Origin: an uncultured Cellvibrio sp. | Lineage (GTDB): Bacteria > Pseudomonadota > Gammaproteobacteria > Pseudomonadales > Cellvibrionaceae | DNA length: 14,539 nucleotides | Direction of reading: 5' to 3' | NCBI GenBank assembly: GCA_946481735.1 | Contig: CAMLOU010000108.1 | Span: 1 to 14,539, forward strand | Shown: in pieces, positions 7,616 to 14,539 of the stretch | Position numbering within the stretch: the stretch's first letter is position 1 | Layout of the letters: each line of letters opens with the position of its first letter | Program-made: the position numbers and the translations under genes | The notes under the pieces: generated by a model | The model's database searches: none | Told to the model about the DNA's origin: nothing | What the model saw: only the letters and a program-made list of their open reading frames with translations

Positions 7616-10512
7616 GTCGCTTCCGTCTTATCTACATCGCCTGTGTTGGCGTATCGCTCATGACCGGCTGCGGCCTGTTCGGCGGCAGCGAGGAACGCGA
7701 AGGCACCCTGGCAGAATTGCCCCCCGCCACCCTGCCCAATGCGGCCAAGACGGTCGAGGTGATCAAGATTGACCGCATTGAAGCCAGCTACCGCAAGGCT
7801 TTGGCAGTAGCGGAAGAGCCGGCCCTGCGCCAGCAAATCCTGCTGCGCCTGGCGGATCTGGAGATGGCCCGCAGCGAGCGGGAGCAAGCCGAAGCGACCG
7901 ACCTGCGTCGCTTATACGACCGCCCCATCGCCATGTACCGCGAACTGATTGACTACGAAGCCAGCAAGCCCCAACCGACCCAGGGCGTAGATATTGATCA
8001 GCTGCGCTACAAGCTGGCCAAGGCCTACGCCCTGGATGGCCGCAATGCCGAAGCAGCGGCGGTGCTGGATGAACTGGCGCAAAACCATCCCGACTCGCCT
8101 TTGATGTCTGAAACCCAGTTCCGCCGCGCGGAAAAAGCCTTTTCCGATGGCGACTATGCCGCGGCGGAAAGCCATTACCGCAGCGTGGTGGCGGGTGACG
8201 ATGACACCTTCAAGCAAAATGCGCTCTATATGCAGGGCTGGTCGCAATTCAAACGCGGCGACTATGACCTGGCCCTGCACGCCTTTGCCCAGGTTCTGGA
8301 CCAGCTCCTGGCTTCTGCCAAACAACCGGATCAGGTAAGCCAGGCGATGGCAGATCTGGGGCCAGCGCGCAGTAATCTGGTGGGCGATACCCTGCGGGTG
8401 ATGGGCCTGTCGCTGTCTTACCTCGATGGTGCGGCCTCGATTACCGACCTGCAAACAGAAGTTGGGCCCAAGGTGTACCAGCACTTGTTGTACGAGCAAC
8501 TGGGCCAGTTGTACCTGGAACAGAAACGTTTTAACGACAGTGCTGAAACCTATAACCATTTTGTGGAAAACAATCCCAATTCGGACTTCGCGCCGGACTT
8601 CAGCATCAAGACCATCCAGACCTACGAGCAGGGCAACTTCCCCAGCTTGATCCTGCCGGCCAAGCAGGACTTTGTGCGTCGCTACGGCATTACCAGCCGT
8701 TTCTGGACCGAGCGCAACGGCGCCCTCAGCAACACCGCCCGCGCTTACCTGCATGAATCCTTGCAGGAACTGGCGGCTTACGAACACGCCGAAGCGCAAC
8801 AGCTTAAAGCCAACAGCCAGACCCTCACCGACCCGCGTGAACAGCAGGCCGCCAGCAATCAGGCGGTTGCGGCTTATGCCAGTGCGGCGCTGTGGTATCG
8901 CGAGTTTGTACAAACCTTCCCTCAGGACCCCAAAGCGGCGGATATGACGTTCCTGCTGGCGGAATCCCTGTACGAAGCCGGCGATCTGGCCCAGGCATTG
9001 ATGTCTTACGAGAAAGTGGCCTACGAATATCGCAGTCCGATCCATGGAGCCGAGGCGGCCTATTCAGCGGTACTGTTGTCGCAGGAGCTGATCGATCAAA
9101 CCCAACCCAATCTGGGCGAAGTGCGCCAACAATGGCAGCAACGCAAGATCGATAATTCCCTGCGCTTTGCCGAGGTCTACCCGACCGACCCGCGTGCCGT
9201 AACGGTCCTGGCACAGGCGGCGCCGGAACTGCTGAATCAGGGGGATCAGGTCTCAGCCATCGCGGTGGCGGAGCGGGTTATTGCCTGGCAACCCCAGCCC
9301 GATGGCCAATTGTTATTCAGCTCTTGGTTGGTGCTGGGCCACAGCCAATTCGATCTCCAACAGTATCCCGCCGCTGAACAGGCTTACTGGCAGGTACTGA
9401 AGTTATTACCCACTTACGGCCAAACCCCCGGTGCGCCGACCCAGCAGGATGTGCGTGAGCGAATTGCGGCAAGTATTTACCAACAGGCGCAGGCTTCGCT
9501 AACGGCGGGCGCAAAAGATGATGCCATCACCCAGTTGCTGCGCATCACCGAAGTCACGCCGGATACCGACGTGGCCATCAAAGCCCGTTACGATGCGGGT
9601 ACCTACCTGATTGAACAGGAGCGCTGGGTTGATGCCGAGCGCGTGTTGTTGTCCTTCCGTCAGCAATATCCCAGCCACGAACTGGCGGCGAGCCTGCCTG
9701 CCAAGCTGGTGGTGGTGTACCAGAACCAGAGCAAATGGCAGCAGGCTGCAGATGAATTACTGGTGATGGAACGCACCAGCACCGATCCGGATGTGAAGCG
9801 CCAATCCCTGATTATGGGCGCTGAGCTGTACGACAAGTCCGGTGACCGCAACCGCGCTATCGAGCAATATACCCGCTACGCCGATAACTACCCGCGCCCC
9901 CTGGCGGAGAATCTGGAAGCGCAACATCGGCTGACCGAGTTATATGCCGATACCGGCGATGGCACGCGCCGCCAATTCTGGTTGCAGAAGATCATTGATA
10001 CCAACGCCGCTGCCGGCGATGCGCGCACCGACCGTTCTATCTACCTGGCGGCCTCCGCCGAGACCGAACTGGCGCAGCCCGCCTATGACGACTTTGTGCG
10101 CATCCCGCTGAACTTGCCGCTCAAGGCCAGCCTGCAACGAAAGCGCGCCGCGCTGGATAAGGCGCTCAAAGGCCAGGAGCGGATATTGAAATACGGTGTG
10201 GCCGAATTCACCACCCAGGCCAGTTTTCGCATCGGTGAAATCTATGCTCAATTGAGTCGCGACCTGATGGACTCCCAGCGCCCCAACGGCCTGGATGAAC
10301 TGGAGCTGGAGCAATACGAAATCCTGCTGGAAGAACAGGCTTATCCCTTTGAAGAAAAGTCTATTGAGATTCATCAGGCTAATGCCCAGCGCAGCTGGAA
10401 AGGCACCTACGACCAATGGGTAAAACGCAGCTTTGATGCGCTCGCCAAACTGCTGCCGGGACGTTACAACAAGCAGGAAACCCGTCTGGAGGTCAGCCAT
10501 GAGATCCATTAA
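7612..10512 (+). CDS. Large TPR lipoprotein (GltD-like scaffold)
   Basis: The 966-aa product begins with a lipoprotein-type signal ending L-M-T-G-Cys20. Met at -3 is a tolerated variant of the lipobox, and Gly at +2 favours the outer membrane. Almost all the rest is helical with many degenerate TPR units. The clearest are near residues 127-160 (DQLRYKLAKAYALDGRNAEA), 164-194 and 200-232; further units lie around 280-315, 440-470, 560-600, 640-680 and 690-760. Long periplasmic TPR proteins of this kind pair with ExbBD-type motors in Agl-Glt-like systems, where GltD is the analogue; the similarity is in architecture, not proven ancestry. The start codon overlaps the previous stop (ATGA), with GAGGAAG upstream, and the end overlaps the next gene by 14 bases. 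These overlaps argue for balanced production of the TPR proteins. Confidence 0.9.
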   Translation: MSRFRLIYIACVGVSLMTGCGLFGGSEEREGTLAELPPATLPNAAKTVEVIKIDRIEASYRKALAVAEEPALRQQILLRLADLEMARSEREQAEATDLRRLYDRPIAMYRELIDYEASKPQPTQGVDIDQLRYKLAKAYALDGRNAEAAAVLDELAQNHPDSPLMSETQFRRAEKAFSDGDYAAAESHYRSVVAGDDDTFKQNALYMQGWSQFKRGDYDLALHAFAQVLDQLLASAKQPDQVSQAMADLGPARSNLVGDTLRVMGLSLSYLDGAASITDLQTEVGPKVYQHLLYEQLGQLYLEQKRFNDSAETYNHFVENNPNSDFAPDFSIKTIQTYEQGNFPSLILPAKQDFVRRYGITSRFWTERNGALSNTARAYLHESLQELAAYEHAEAQQLKANSQTLTDPREQQAASNQAVAAYASAALWYREFVQTFPQDPKAADMTFLLAESLYEAGDLAQALMSYEKVAYEYRSPIHGAEAAYSAVLLSQELIDQTQPNLGEVRQQWQQRKIDNSLRFAEVYPTDPRAVTVLAQAAPELLNQGDQVSAIAVAERVIAWQPQPDGQLLFSSWLVLGHSQFDLQQYPAAEQAYWQVLKLLPTYGQTPGAPTQQDVRERIAASIYQQAQASLTAGAKDDAITQLLRITEVTPDTDVAIKARYDAGTYLIEQERWVDAERVLLSFRQQYPSHELAASLPAKLVVVYQNQSKWQQAADELLVMERTSTDPDVKRQSLIMGAELYDKSGDRNRAIEQYTRYADNYPRPLAENLEAQHRLTELYADTGDGTRRQFWLQKIIDTNAAAGDARTDRSIYLAASAETELAQPAYDDFVRIPLNLPLKASLQRKRAALDKALKGQERILKYGVAEFTTQASFRIGEIYAQLSRDLMDSQRPNGLDELELEQYEILLEEQAYPFEEKSIEIHQANAQRSWKGTYDQWVKRSFDALAKLLPGRYNKQETRLEVSHEIH

Positions 10513-11170
10513 CGCATGGTTGCTGGCGGCGCTGCTGGTGCTGACCGCCTGTTCGTCCGGCCCGAAGAAAGCAGATGTACCTGATGCTGAACAGGTTCCG
10601 ATAGACGCAGCGGCCCAGCCGCAATCGCCGCTCCTGCCGCCGGGACCACCCACGCCCAACCCTTACCTGGCGACCAAGCCCTCGATCAATCGCCAGGCGC
10701 AACAGTTGTTTAACGACGCCATCGCCGCCATGGCAAAAAAGCAGTGGCCCCAGGCAGAAAACCTGCTGACCCGCTTGACCACGCAACACCCCAACCTGTC
10801 CGGCGCCCATCTCAATCTGGGCCTGGTGTATCAGGCCAAAGGTGAGCTGGATAAAGCCGAGCAGGCGTTTAATCAGGCTATCGCGACTAACGCCAACAAC
10901 CTGGATGCCTACAACCAGCTCGCTATCCTCAAACGCGAAGCCGGCGACTTTGCAGCCGCCGAGGCGCAGTATCAAAAAGCGCTGACGGTGTGGCCATTTC
11001 ATCCCGCCAGCCACCGCAACCTGGGCATCCTCTACGACCTGTACATGGGCAAAAGCGAGCAGGCATTGCAACATTACCAGGCTTACCAGCAATTGCTGCC
11101 GGAGCCGGACAAGCTGGTTAATGGCTGGATTGTCGATCTGGAGCGCCGGTTAGGCGCGAGCGGAGGCTAG
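10499..11170 (+). CDS. Small TPR lipoprotein (GltE-like)
   Basis: The 223-aa product has a textbook lipoprotein signal with lipobox L-T-A-Cys18 and Ser-Ser following, which points to the outer membrane. A Pro/Ala-rich spacer (about 22-60) is followed by four TPR units at about 66-99, 100-133, 134-167 and 168-202, with well-kept signatures such as AHLNLGLVYQAKGELDKAEQ and AYNQLAILKREAGDFAAAE. These are protein-binding repeats, and no catalytic motif is present. The ATG at 10499 lies inside the end of the previous gene, with a strong GGAGG site six bases upstream. The frame is open further upstream, but those codons add an unnatural N-terminus ahead of the lipoprotein signal. By size, lipidation and repeats it matches the role of GltE, the TPR lipoprotein of the Myxococcus gliding complex. 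This is inference from architecture. Confidence 0.92.
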   Translation: MRSINAWLLAALLVLTACSSGPKKADVPDAEQVPIDAAAQPQSPLLPPGPPTPNPYLATKPSINRQAQQLFNDAIAAMAKKQWPQAENLLTRLTTQHPNLSGAHLNLGLVYQAKGELDKAEQAFNQAIATNANNLDAYNQLAILKREAGDFAAAEAQYQKALTVWPFHPASHRNLGILYDLYMGKSEQALQHYQAYQQLLPEPDKLVNGWIVDLERRLGASGG

Positions 11171-11172
11171 TC

Positions 11173-11526
11173 ATGAAACTTTACTGGTTAAAACAGGGGT
11201 TAACGATGGCATTGCTGCTGGGGGTGAACCTGCCGGCCCTGGCGCAGGAAGAAGACACCGCGCCCGCCGCTGCACCGGCGGCTTCATCTGAGCCTGCGCG
11301 CCCGCGCCCGACCGGCGAAGCCACGATCAATCTGCAAACCACGGTCACCGGTAACCAGGAACAGCCCCGGGTGTTGTACATCCTGCCCTGGCAATCGCCG
11401 GAGGCCACTGATATCGAATTTGAAACCCTGAGCAGTCAGTATGACGAGGTTTTTGGCCATCTGGAGCGCGAAGAGCTGCGTCGCAGCCTTGAGGCTGAAG
11501 CGGCGCTCAACAAGGCAAAACCCTAG
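11173..11526 (+). CDS. Small periplasmic protein of unknown function
   Basis: I do not recognise this 117-aa protein. A signal peptide (1-24, ALA before Gln) is followed by an Ala/Pro-rich low-complexity stretch (about 30-48). Next comes a short segment (about 49-80) with possible beta-strands around T-I-N-L-Q-T-T-V and R-V-L-Y-I-L-P-W. A charged C-terminal helix rich in Glu, Arg and Ala (about 86-117) could form a coiled coil. The gene follows the previous stop by two bases and has GGAGG six bases before its ATG, so it is firmly part of the operon. It ends 125 bp before the ExbB-type gene. Its position between outer-membrane TPR lipoproteins and the inner-membrane motor makes a connector or accessory role plausible, without direct evidence. 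Confidence 0.85.
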   Translation: MKLYWLKQGLTMALLLGVNLPALAQEEDTAPAAAPAASSEPARPRPTGEATINLQTTVTGNQEQPRVLYILPWQSPEATDIEFETLSSQYDEVFGHLEREELRRSLEAEAALNKAKP

Positions 11527-11590
11527 CGTCCCATGCGCCAGGTCAAGTTTTGAAAAATACGCCGTGAAAATGGCGCGAGACTAGCTAAGC

Positions 11591-11610
11591 TAATAAAACG
11601 CTTTTTATTA
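11591..11610. promoter_or_regulatory. A/T-only inverted repeat ahead of the motor genes
   Basis: Eight-base arms TAATAAAA and TTTTATTA enclose the loop CGCT within the 125-bp gap before the ExbB-type gene, the longest gap inside the operon. It could be a processing or regulatory hairpin, or part of an internal promoter region. It lacks the GC stem expected of an intrinsic terminator. No convincing -35/-10 pair was found. Confidence 0.3.
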
Positions 11611-11651
11611 CAACACCTACACCCCTAAGTCAGTTGAAGGACAGTGCTTTT

Positions 11652-12326
11652 ATGAACACATTAATTCGTTTCTTCCAGGAAGGCGGTACCTTTATGTACC
11701 CCATCGCCGTCGTACTGGTGGTCGGTCTGGCCATCGCCATTGAGCGCTGGATGTTCCTGAGCATGGCCAAACGTTCCAACCGCCAGGCCTTTGATCGCAT
11801 CCTGCCCTTGCTGCAAAAGCGCGATTACCAGGCGGTGATGAACACCGGCAAATCCACCAATGCCCCTATCGCGCGCATTGTCTGCGCTGGCGTAGCGCGC
11901 ATGGCGCAGTCGCCCCGTCGCGATGACATTGAACTGGCCATGGAAGAAGGTGTGATGGAAGCCATGCCGCGTCTGGAACGTCGCACACCTTATCTGGCTA
12001 CCCTCGCCAACATCGCCACCCTGCTGGGCCTGTTGGGCACCATCATCGGCTTGATTGCCGCCTTCGGTGCGGTGGCCAATGCCGACCCGGCGGAGAAAGC
12101 CGCGCTGCTGTCTTCCAGTATTGCGGTGGCGATGAACACCACGGCCTTCGGTCTGATCGCCGCGATTCCGTTACTGCTGATCCATTCCATGTTGCAAACC
12201 AAAACCACCGAGATCATCGACAGCCTGGAGATGGCCGGGGTCAAGTGCCTCAACATCATCGCCCATGTGCAGGAAATGCCCCAGAGAAACCGCGCCCAGG
12301 ATTCAGCGGCGCCGAGCCGAGCCTAA
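11652..12326 (+). CDS. ExbB/TolQ/MotA-type proton channel protein (AglR-like)
   Basis: The 224-aa inner-membrane protein should form the channel ring that surrounds the ExbD-type subunits and passes protons. Three membrane segments are visible at about 14-36, 115-138 and 155-180. A cytoplasmic loop of charged helices lies between the first two. TM2 carries L-L-G-L-L-G-T-I-I-G, with Thr130 matching the pore Thr148 of E. coli ExbB. TM3 carries A-M-N-T-T-A-F-G-L-I-A-A-I-P, with Thr164 matching Thr181. The position of ExbB Glu176 is Val159 here. The frame is open to a TTG at 11634, but ATG 11652 has AAGGA at suitable spacing and gives the usual N-terminus. Neighbours (two ExbD-type genes and a TonB-like gene) place it in an AglR-type motor rather than a TolQ/Pal system. 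Confidence 0.95.
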   Translation: MNTLIRFFQEGGTFMYPIAVVLVVGLAIAIERWMFLSMAKRSNRQAFDRILPLLQKRDYQAVMNTGKSTNAPIARIVCAGVARMAQSPRRDDIELAMEEGVMEAMPRLERRTPYLATLANIATLLGLLGTIIGLIAAFGAVANADPAEKAALLSSSIAVAMNTTAFGLIAAIPLLLIHSMLQTKTTEIIDSLEMAGVKCLNIIAHVQEMPQRNRAQDSAAPSRA

Positions 12327-12399
12327 AACCCGGCAAGGTCACAGCCCCATCTGGAGGCGCGGCCTATCACTCATCTGATGGTTACAGGTAGCACTGGTT

Positions 12400-12939
12400 A
12401 TGCGCATTAAAAGGCGACACAAACACGGCGAAGCCGATCTCGACGTCACCTCCTTTATGAATCTGATGATCATATTGGTGCCGGTGTTGTTGATCAGCAT
12501 GGTGCTCGCGCGGACCACGGTACTGGATTTGAAACTGCCTGATATGGCGGACCCCAGCACCCCGCAAGAGGAAGAACCTCCGCAACAACTGGAACTGGTG
12601 ATTCGCAAGGATTATCTCGATGTGAATTACCCGGCCGGCATTCGCCTGAAGCGCGTCGAGAAAACTGCGGAAGGCGAACATGATTACAAACTTTTATCGA
12701 TGATTCTCCAGGAAGTGAAACGCAACCTGGAAGAAAAAGGTATCGAGAAAAAAGACATCTTCATCCTCTCGGAAAAAGACACGCCCTACCAGACGGTGGT
12801 GACGGCGATGGACACCGTGCGCTCGTTCAAAGCGGTGGTCGCGGCCTCGGTAGTCAACGCGGAATTATTTCCGGAGATTTCCTTGGGGGACGCGCCGGAA
12901 GGTGAGTCCACCACAGCCGTACAGGGAGCGCAGCCATGA
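12400..12939 (+). CDS. ExbD/TolR-type protein 1, Asn in place of the proton-carrying Asp (AglQ/AglS-like)
   Basis: This 179-aa inner-membrane protein has a short basic cytoplasmic start (1-12), one membrane helix (about 19-37) and a periplasmic domain that includes K-D-T-P-Y-Q near 126-131, as in ExbD/TolR. The helix entry reads L-D-V-T-S-F-M-N-L-M-I-I-L. Aligned to E. coli ExbD (I-N-V-T-P-F-I-D-V-M-L-V-L), the essential Asp25 is replaced by Asn21 (codon AAT, 12460-12462). Asp15 lies six residues earlier, outside the usual position. The family role is to couple proton passage to motion within the ExbB ring, so this subunit may be structural. The ribosome site is weak, and a 73-bp gap separates it from the ExbB-type gene. 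The stop overlaps the second ExbD-type gene by four bases (ATGA), pointing to coupled synthesis and a probable heterodimer. Confidence 0.93.
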   Translation: MRIKRRHKHGEADLDVTSFMNLMIILVPVLLISMVLARTTVLDLKLPDMADPSTPQEEEPPQQLELVIRKDYLDVNYPAGIRLKRVEKTAEGEHDYKLLSMILQEVKRNLEEKGIEKKDIFILSEKDTPYQTVVTAMDTVRSFKAVVAASVVNAELFPEISLGDAPEGESTTAVQGAQP

Positions 12940-13460
12940 AGCAATCGCTACGCGCCAAACGTATGGCCAAACACCATCGCCGCATGAACCAGGCACCCAA
13001 ACTGAACCTGGTGTCCTTGATGGATATCTTCACCATCCTGGTGTTTTTCCTGTTGGTGAACTCCTCGGATGTAGAAGTCTTGCAAACCGACAAGAGCATT
13101 AAATTACCCGCGTCAGTTTCCGACATAGTGCCGGAAAATAATCTGGTGGTGATGGTCAGTGCAGAGGACATTGTGGTCGCCGGTCAGCGTATCGGGAGTG
13201 TGGCTTCAGTATTGGCCAGCACCGACGACAAATACGCACCGCTGGAGACGGAGTTAAAGTATCAGGCATCCAAAGCCCGCCCATTGACGGAAGAAGAAAA
13301 ACTCACTGGTCGGCCAGTTACGATCATGGGGGATCAAACAATTCCTTATGAACTGCTGAAGAAAATCATGGCGACCTGTGCGGCGGCCGATTATCGCGAT
13401 ATCTCCCTCGCTGTGTCGCAAACCGCAGTTTCTGATGATGCGCAGGGGGCGGAGGGCTGA
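12936..13460 (+). CDS. ExbD/TolR-type protein 2 with conserved Asp30 (AglS/AglQ-like)
   Basis: The 174-aa product has a basic, Lys/Arg/His-rich cytoplasmic start (1-22), one membrane helix (about 25-43) and a periplasmic ExbD/TolR domain. The helix contains L-N-L-V-S-L-M-D-I-F-T-I-L, which keeps the essential Asp as Asp30 (codon GAT, 13023-13025). Near the C-terminus, D-Q-T-I-P-Y-E-L-L-K-K-I-M matches the family's conserved helix that dimerises in the periplasm. An insertion of about 35 residues (about 88-122) makes the periplasmic part longer than in E. coli ExbD. Overlaps on both sides (ATGA with the previous gene, TGATG with the next) show tight coupling. With the preceding ExbD-type protein lacking this Asp, this subunit is probably the only proton carrier of the pair. 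Confidence 0.94.
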   Translation: MKQSLRAKRMAKHHRRMNQAPKLNLVSLMDIFTILVFFLLVNSSDVEVLQTDKSIKLPASVSDIVPENNLVVMVSAEDIVVAGQRIGSVASVLASTDDKYAPLETELKYQASKARPLTEEEKLTGRPVTIMGDQTIPYELLKKIMATCAAADYRDISLAVSQTAVSDDAQGAEG

Positions 13461-14416
13461 TGGCATTTTACCTTTCCCCCAACACCCTGCTGCCCTGGAG
13501 TTCGTCGGCCGAGGATGATGAGCGTTTCAAGCGCATCCTCCGGATCGCGCTGGTAGCTTTGGTGGTGGTGAGTATTCCGATTACCCTGATTGATGTGCCG
13601 GAGCAGACCCGCGAAGAAAAAGCCAAGCTCCCGCCGCAACTGGCGCGGGTGATTCTGGAAAAGCAGGAATTGCCGCCGCCCAAGCCGGTAGAGCCACCGA
13701 AGGTGGAAGAGAAAAAACCTGAGGAGCCCAAACCGGAAGAGCCAAAACCCGAGCCCGAGAAAAAGCCGGAGCCGGTAAAAGAAAAGCCGCCGGAAAAACC
13801 CAACGTCGCCAAGGCGCGTGAAAAAGCGGCGGCCAGTGGTCTGCTGCAATTCAAGGATGACTTGATGGAGATGCGCGAGTCGCTCGATGTGTCCGCCATC
13901 GACAGCGCCAATGTCGCCCGGGGTGAGGCAACTGCGGCTACCGTGGATCGTTCGATGGTGACCAGCGGCGTGACAACGGCCAGCGGTGGAATTAATACCG
14001 CTGCATTGAGTCGCGATACGGGTGGTGTGGCGTTATCCGGTCGTGAAACCACAAAAGTGGAAAGTGATCTGGCTAAATCCACCGGTACTACAGCGGCGGA
14101 TAGCGGCGGTCAGGCGCAGGAAAGTGCGGCGCGCAGTGAAGAAGAAATTCGCAAGGTCATGGAGCAGCACAAGGGTGCGATCTTCTCTATCTACAACCGC
14201 GCCTTACGTCAGAATCCGGCGTTGCAGGGCAAGGTGGTGGTGAAGATTATCATCGAGTCATCGGGCAAGATTTCCGATGCGAGTATTGTGTCCAGCGAAT
14301 TGCAGGACCCGGAACTGGAAGCAAAACTGTTACAGCGTATTCGCCTGATCAGTTTCCCGGCCTCCAATGTTGCGCGAACGACCTTGAATTATTCGTTTGA
14401 TTTCTTACCGCAATAA
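13460..14416 (+). CDS. TonB-like protein with AgmX/PglI-type C-terminal domain (GltG/GltJ-like)
   Basis: The 318-aa inner-membrane protein has the TonB plan: a cytoplasmic N-terminus (1-26), one membrane segment (about 27-44) and a periplasm-spanning Pro/Glu/Lys-rich stretch (about 70-114). A Ser/Thr/Gly/Ala-rich linker (about 125-225) and a globular C-terminal domain (about 227-318) follow. The last part (I-Y-N-R-A-L-R-Q-N-P-x-L-Q-G-K-V...I-x-S-S-G-K-I-S...FPAS...SFDF) fits the AgmX/PglI C-terminal family rather than classical TonB. In related systems this kind of protein transmits energy from the motor to outer partners. The full N-terminal zinc-ribbon/FHA-type domains of Myxococcus GltJ and GltG are absent. 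The start overlaps the previous stop (TGATG) and has GGAGGG upstream. This is the last gene of the operon, followed by a terminator. Confidence 0.93.
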   Translation: MAFYLSPNTLLPWSSSAEDDERFKRILRIALVALVVVSIPITLIDVPEQTREEKAKLPPQLARVILEKQELPPPKPVEPPKVEEKKPEEPKPEEPKPEPEKKPEPVKEKPPEKPNVAKAREKAAASGLLQFKDDLMEMRESLDVSAIDSANVARGEATAATVDRSMVTSGVTTASGGINTAALSRDTGGVALSGRETTKVESDLAKSTGTTAADSGGQAQESAARSEEEIRKVMEQHKGAIFSIYNRALRQNPALQGKVVVKIIIESSGKISDASIVSSELQDPELEAKLLQRIRLISFPASNVARTTLNYSFDFLPQ

Positions 14417-14432
14417 ATTTCCTGCCATAAAA

Positions 14433-14454
14433 AAACCCGGCGATTGCCGGGTTT
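14433..14454. terminator. Bidirectional intrinsic terminator
   Basis: A perfect 9-bp stem, AAACCCGGC and GCCGGGTTT, encloses the loop GATT. It begins 16 bases after the stop of the TonB-like gene. On the plus strand the T-run is short. On the minus strand the GC stem is followed by seven T residues (14429-14435 on plus are A), a strong terminator for a gene arriving from the right. Confidence 0.88.
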
Positions 14455-14467
14455 AGTCCGTTTGTCA

Positions 14468-14539
14468 TTAGGCCTTTTGTTTCAAAAACGCATGACAAAT
14501 TGACAGGGCAGTCAATTTGCACAGCGAAGCTGCCCGCAG
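14468..14539 (-). CDS. C-terminal end of a convergent gene (partial, runs off right edge)
   Basis: On the minus strand a frame open to the window edge ends in TAA at 14470-14468, giving 23 residues that finish in AFLKQKA. It stops 14 bases before a hairpin whose T-run is strongest on this strand, as expected for a gene end. The fragment is too short to identify, and an open stretch of this length can occur by chance, so the terminator is the main support. Confidence 0.42.
   Translation of the reverse strand: MRAASLCKLTALSICHAFLKQKA

Noticed and set aside
7912..9045. A 377-codon minus-strand frame inside the 966-aa TPR gene
   Set aside because: It is antisense to a well-supported TPR protein, lacks a signal or domain pattern and has no ribosome site. 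GC-rich coding DNA often leaves such open antisense frames.
10493..11092. A 199-codon minus-strand frame opposite the small TPR lipoprotein
   Set aside because: It is a shadow of the lipoprotein gene, whose TPR repeats and GGAGG site are clear.
12378..12410. Ten-codon leader-like frame overlapping the start of the first ExbD-type gene
   Set aside because: The nearest good ribosome site (GGAGG at 12353) is about 20 bases away, too far, and the peptide shows no regulatory pattern.
12339..12681. Ser-rich and Arg/His-rich minus-strand frames opposite the first ExbD-type gene
   Set aside because: They are antisense products of the conserved ExbD-type reading frame.

Overview
The window looks like the chromosome of a polysaccharide-degrading gammaproteobacterium of the Cellvibrio / Saccharophagus / Teredinibacter type. 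The main clue is two secreted carbohydrate-active enzymes with long poly-serine linkers, which are a hallmark of that group. The centre and right are GC-rich. The left edge is clearly AT-richer (about 33 to 42 percent GC in sampled 60-base lines, against about 63 percent in a sampled line of the TPR operon). No RNA genes, insertion sequences, CRISPR arrays or tRNAs were seen, and no gene-free stretch exceeds 300 bases.

Left part (1-4824). A secreted protein with fibronectin type III repeats runs off the left edge on the minus strand. Next is a divergent pair: a GH16-type glycoside hydrolase lipoprotein (minus) and a PL14-like polysaccharide lyase with a C-terminal carbohydrate-binding-like module (plus). 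They share a short intergenic region with a perfect 12-bp LacI-type palindrome lying on a promoter-like element, which suggests joint control by a sugar-responsive repressor. The lyase has no recognisable signal peptide in frame, and its 5' end may be frameshifted. A periplasmic ApbE-type FMN transferase follows.

Right part (5064-14416). This is the most notable section: nine tightly packed plus-strand genes that appear to encode one trans-envelope machine. The first five are exported proteins: an unrecognised 185-aa periplasmic protein, a 651-aa TPR/coiled-coil protein, a 966-aa TPR lipoprotein, a 223-aa TPR lipoprotein and a small 117-aa periplasmic protein. After a 125-bp gap come an ExbB/TolQ-type channel protein, two different ExbD/TolR-type proteins and a TonB-like protein with an AgmX/PglI-type C-terminal domain. 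The content resembles the core of the Myxococcus Agl-Glt gliding machinery (AglR/AglQ/AglS motor, GltD/GltE-like TPR proteins, GltG/GltJ-like TonB proteins) more than an ordinary TonB system. I infer that proton flow through the ExbB-ExbD motor drives the TonB-like protein, which passes force or substrate to the periplasmic and outer-membrane TPR proteins. What the machine does is not visible from the sequence. The first ExbD has Asn where the proton-carrying Asp is expected, while the second keeps the Asp, so the motor may carry only one protonatable residue per ExbD pair.

The operon ends at a strong hairpin terminator that also works in the opposite direction. It probably serves a convergent minus-strand gene too, whose last 23 codons appear at the right edge.
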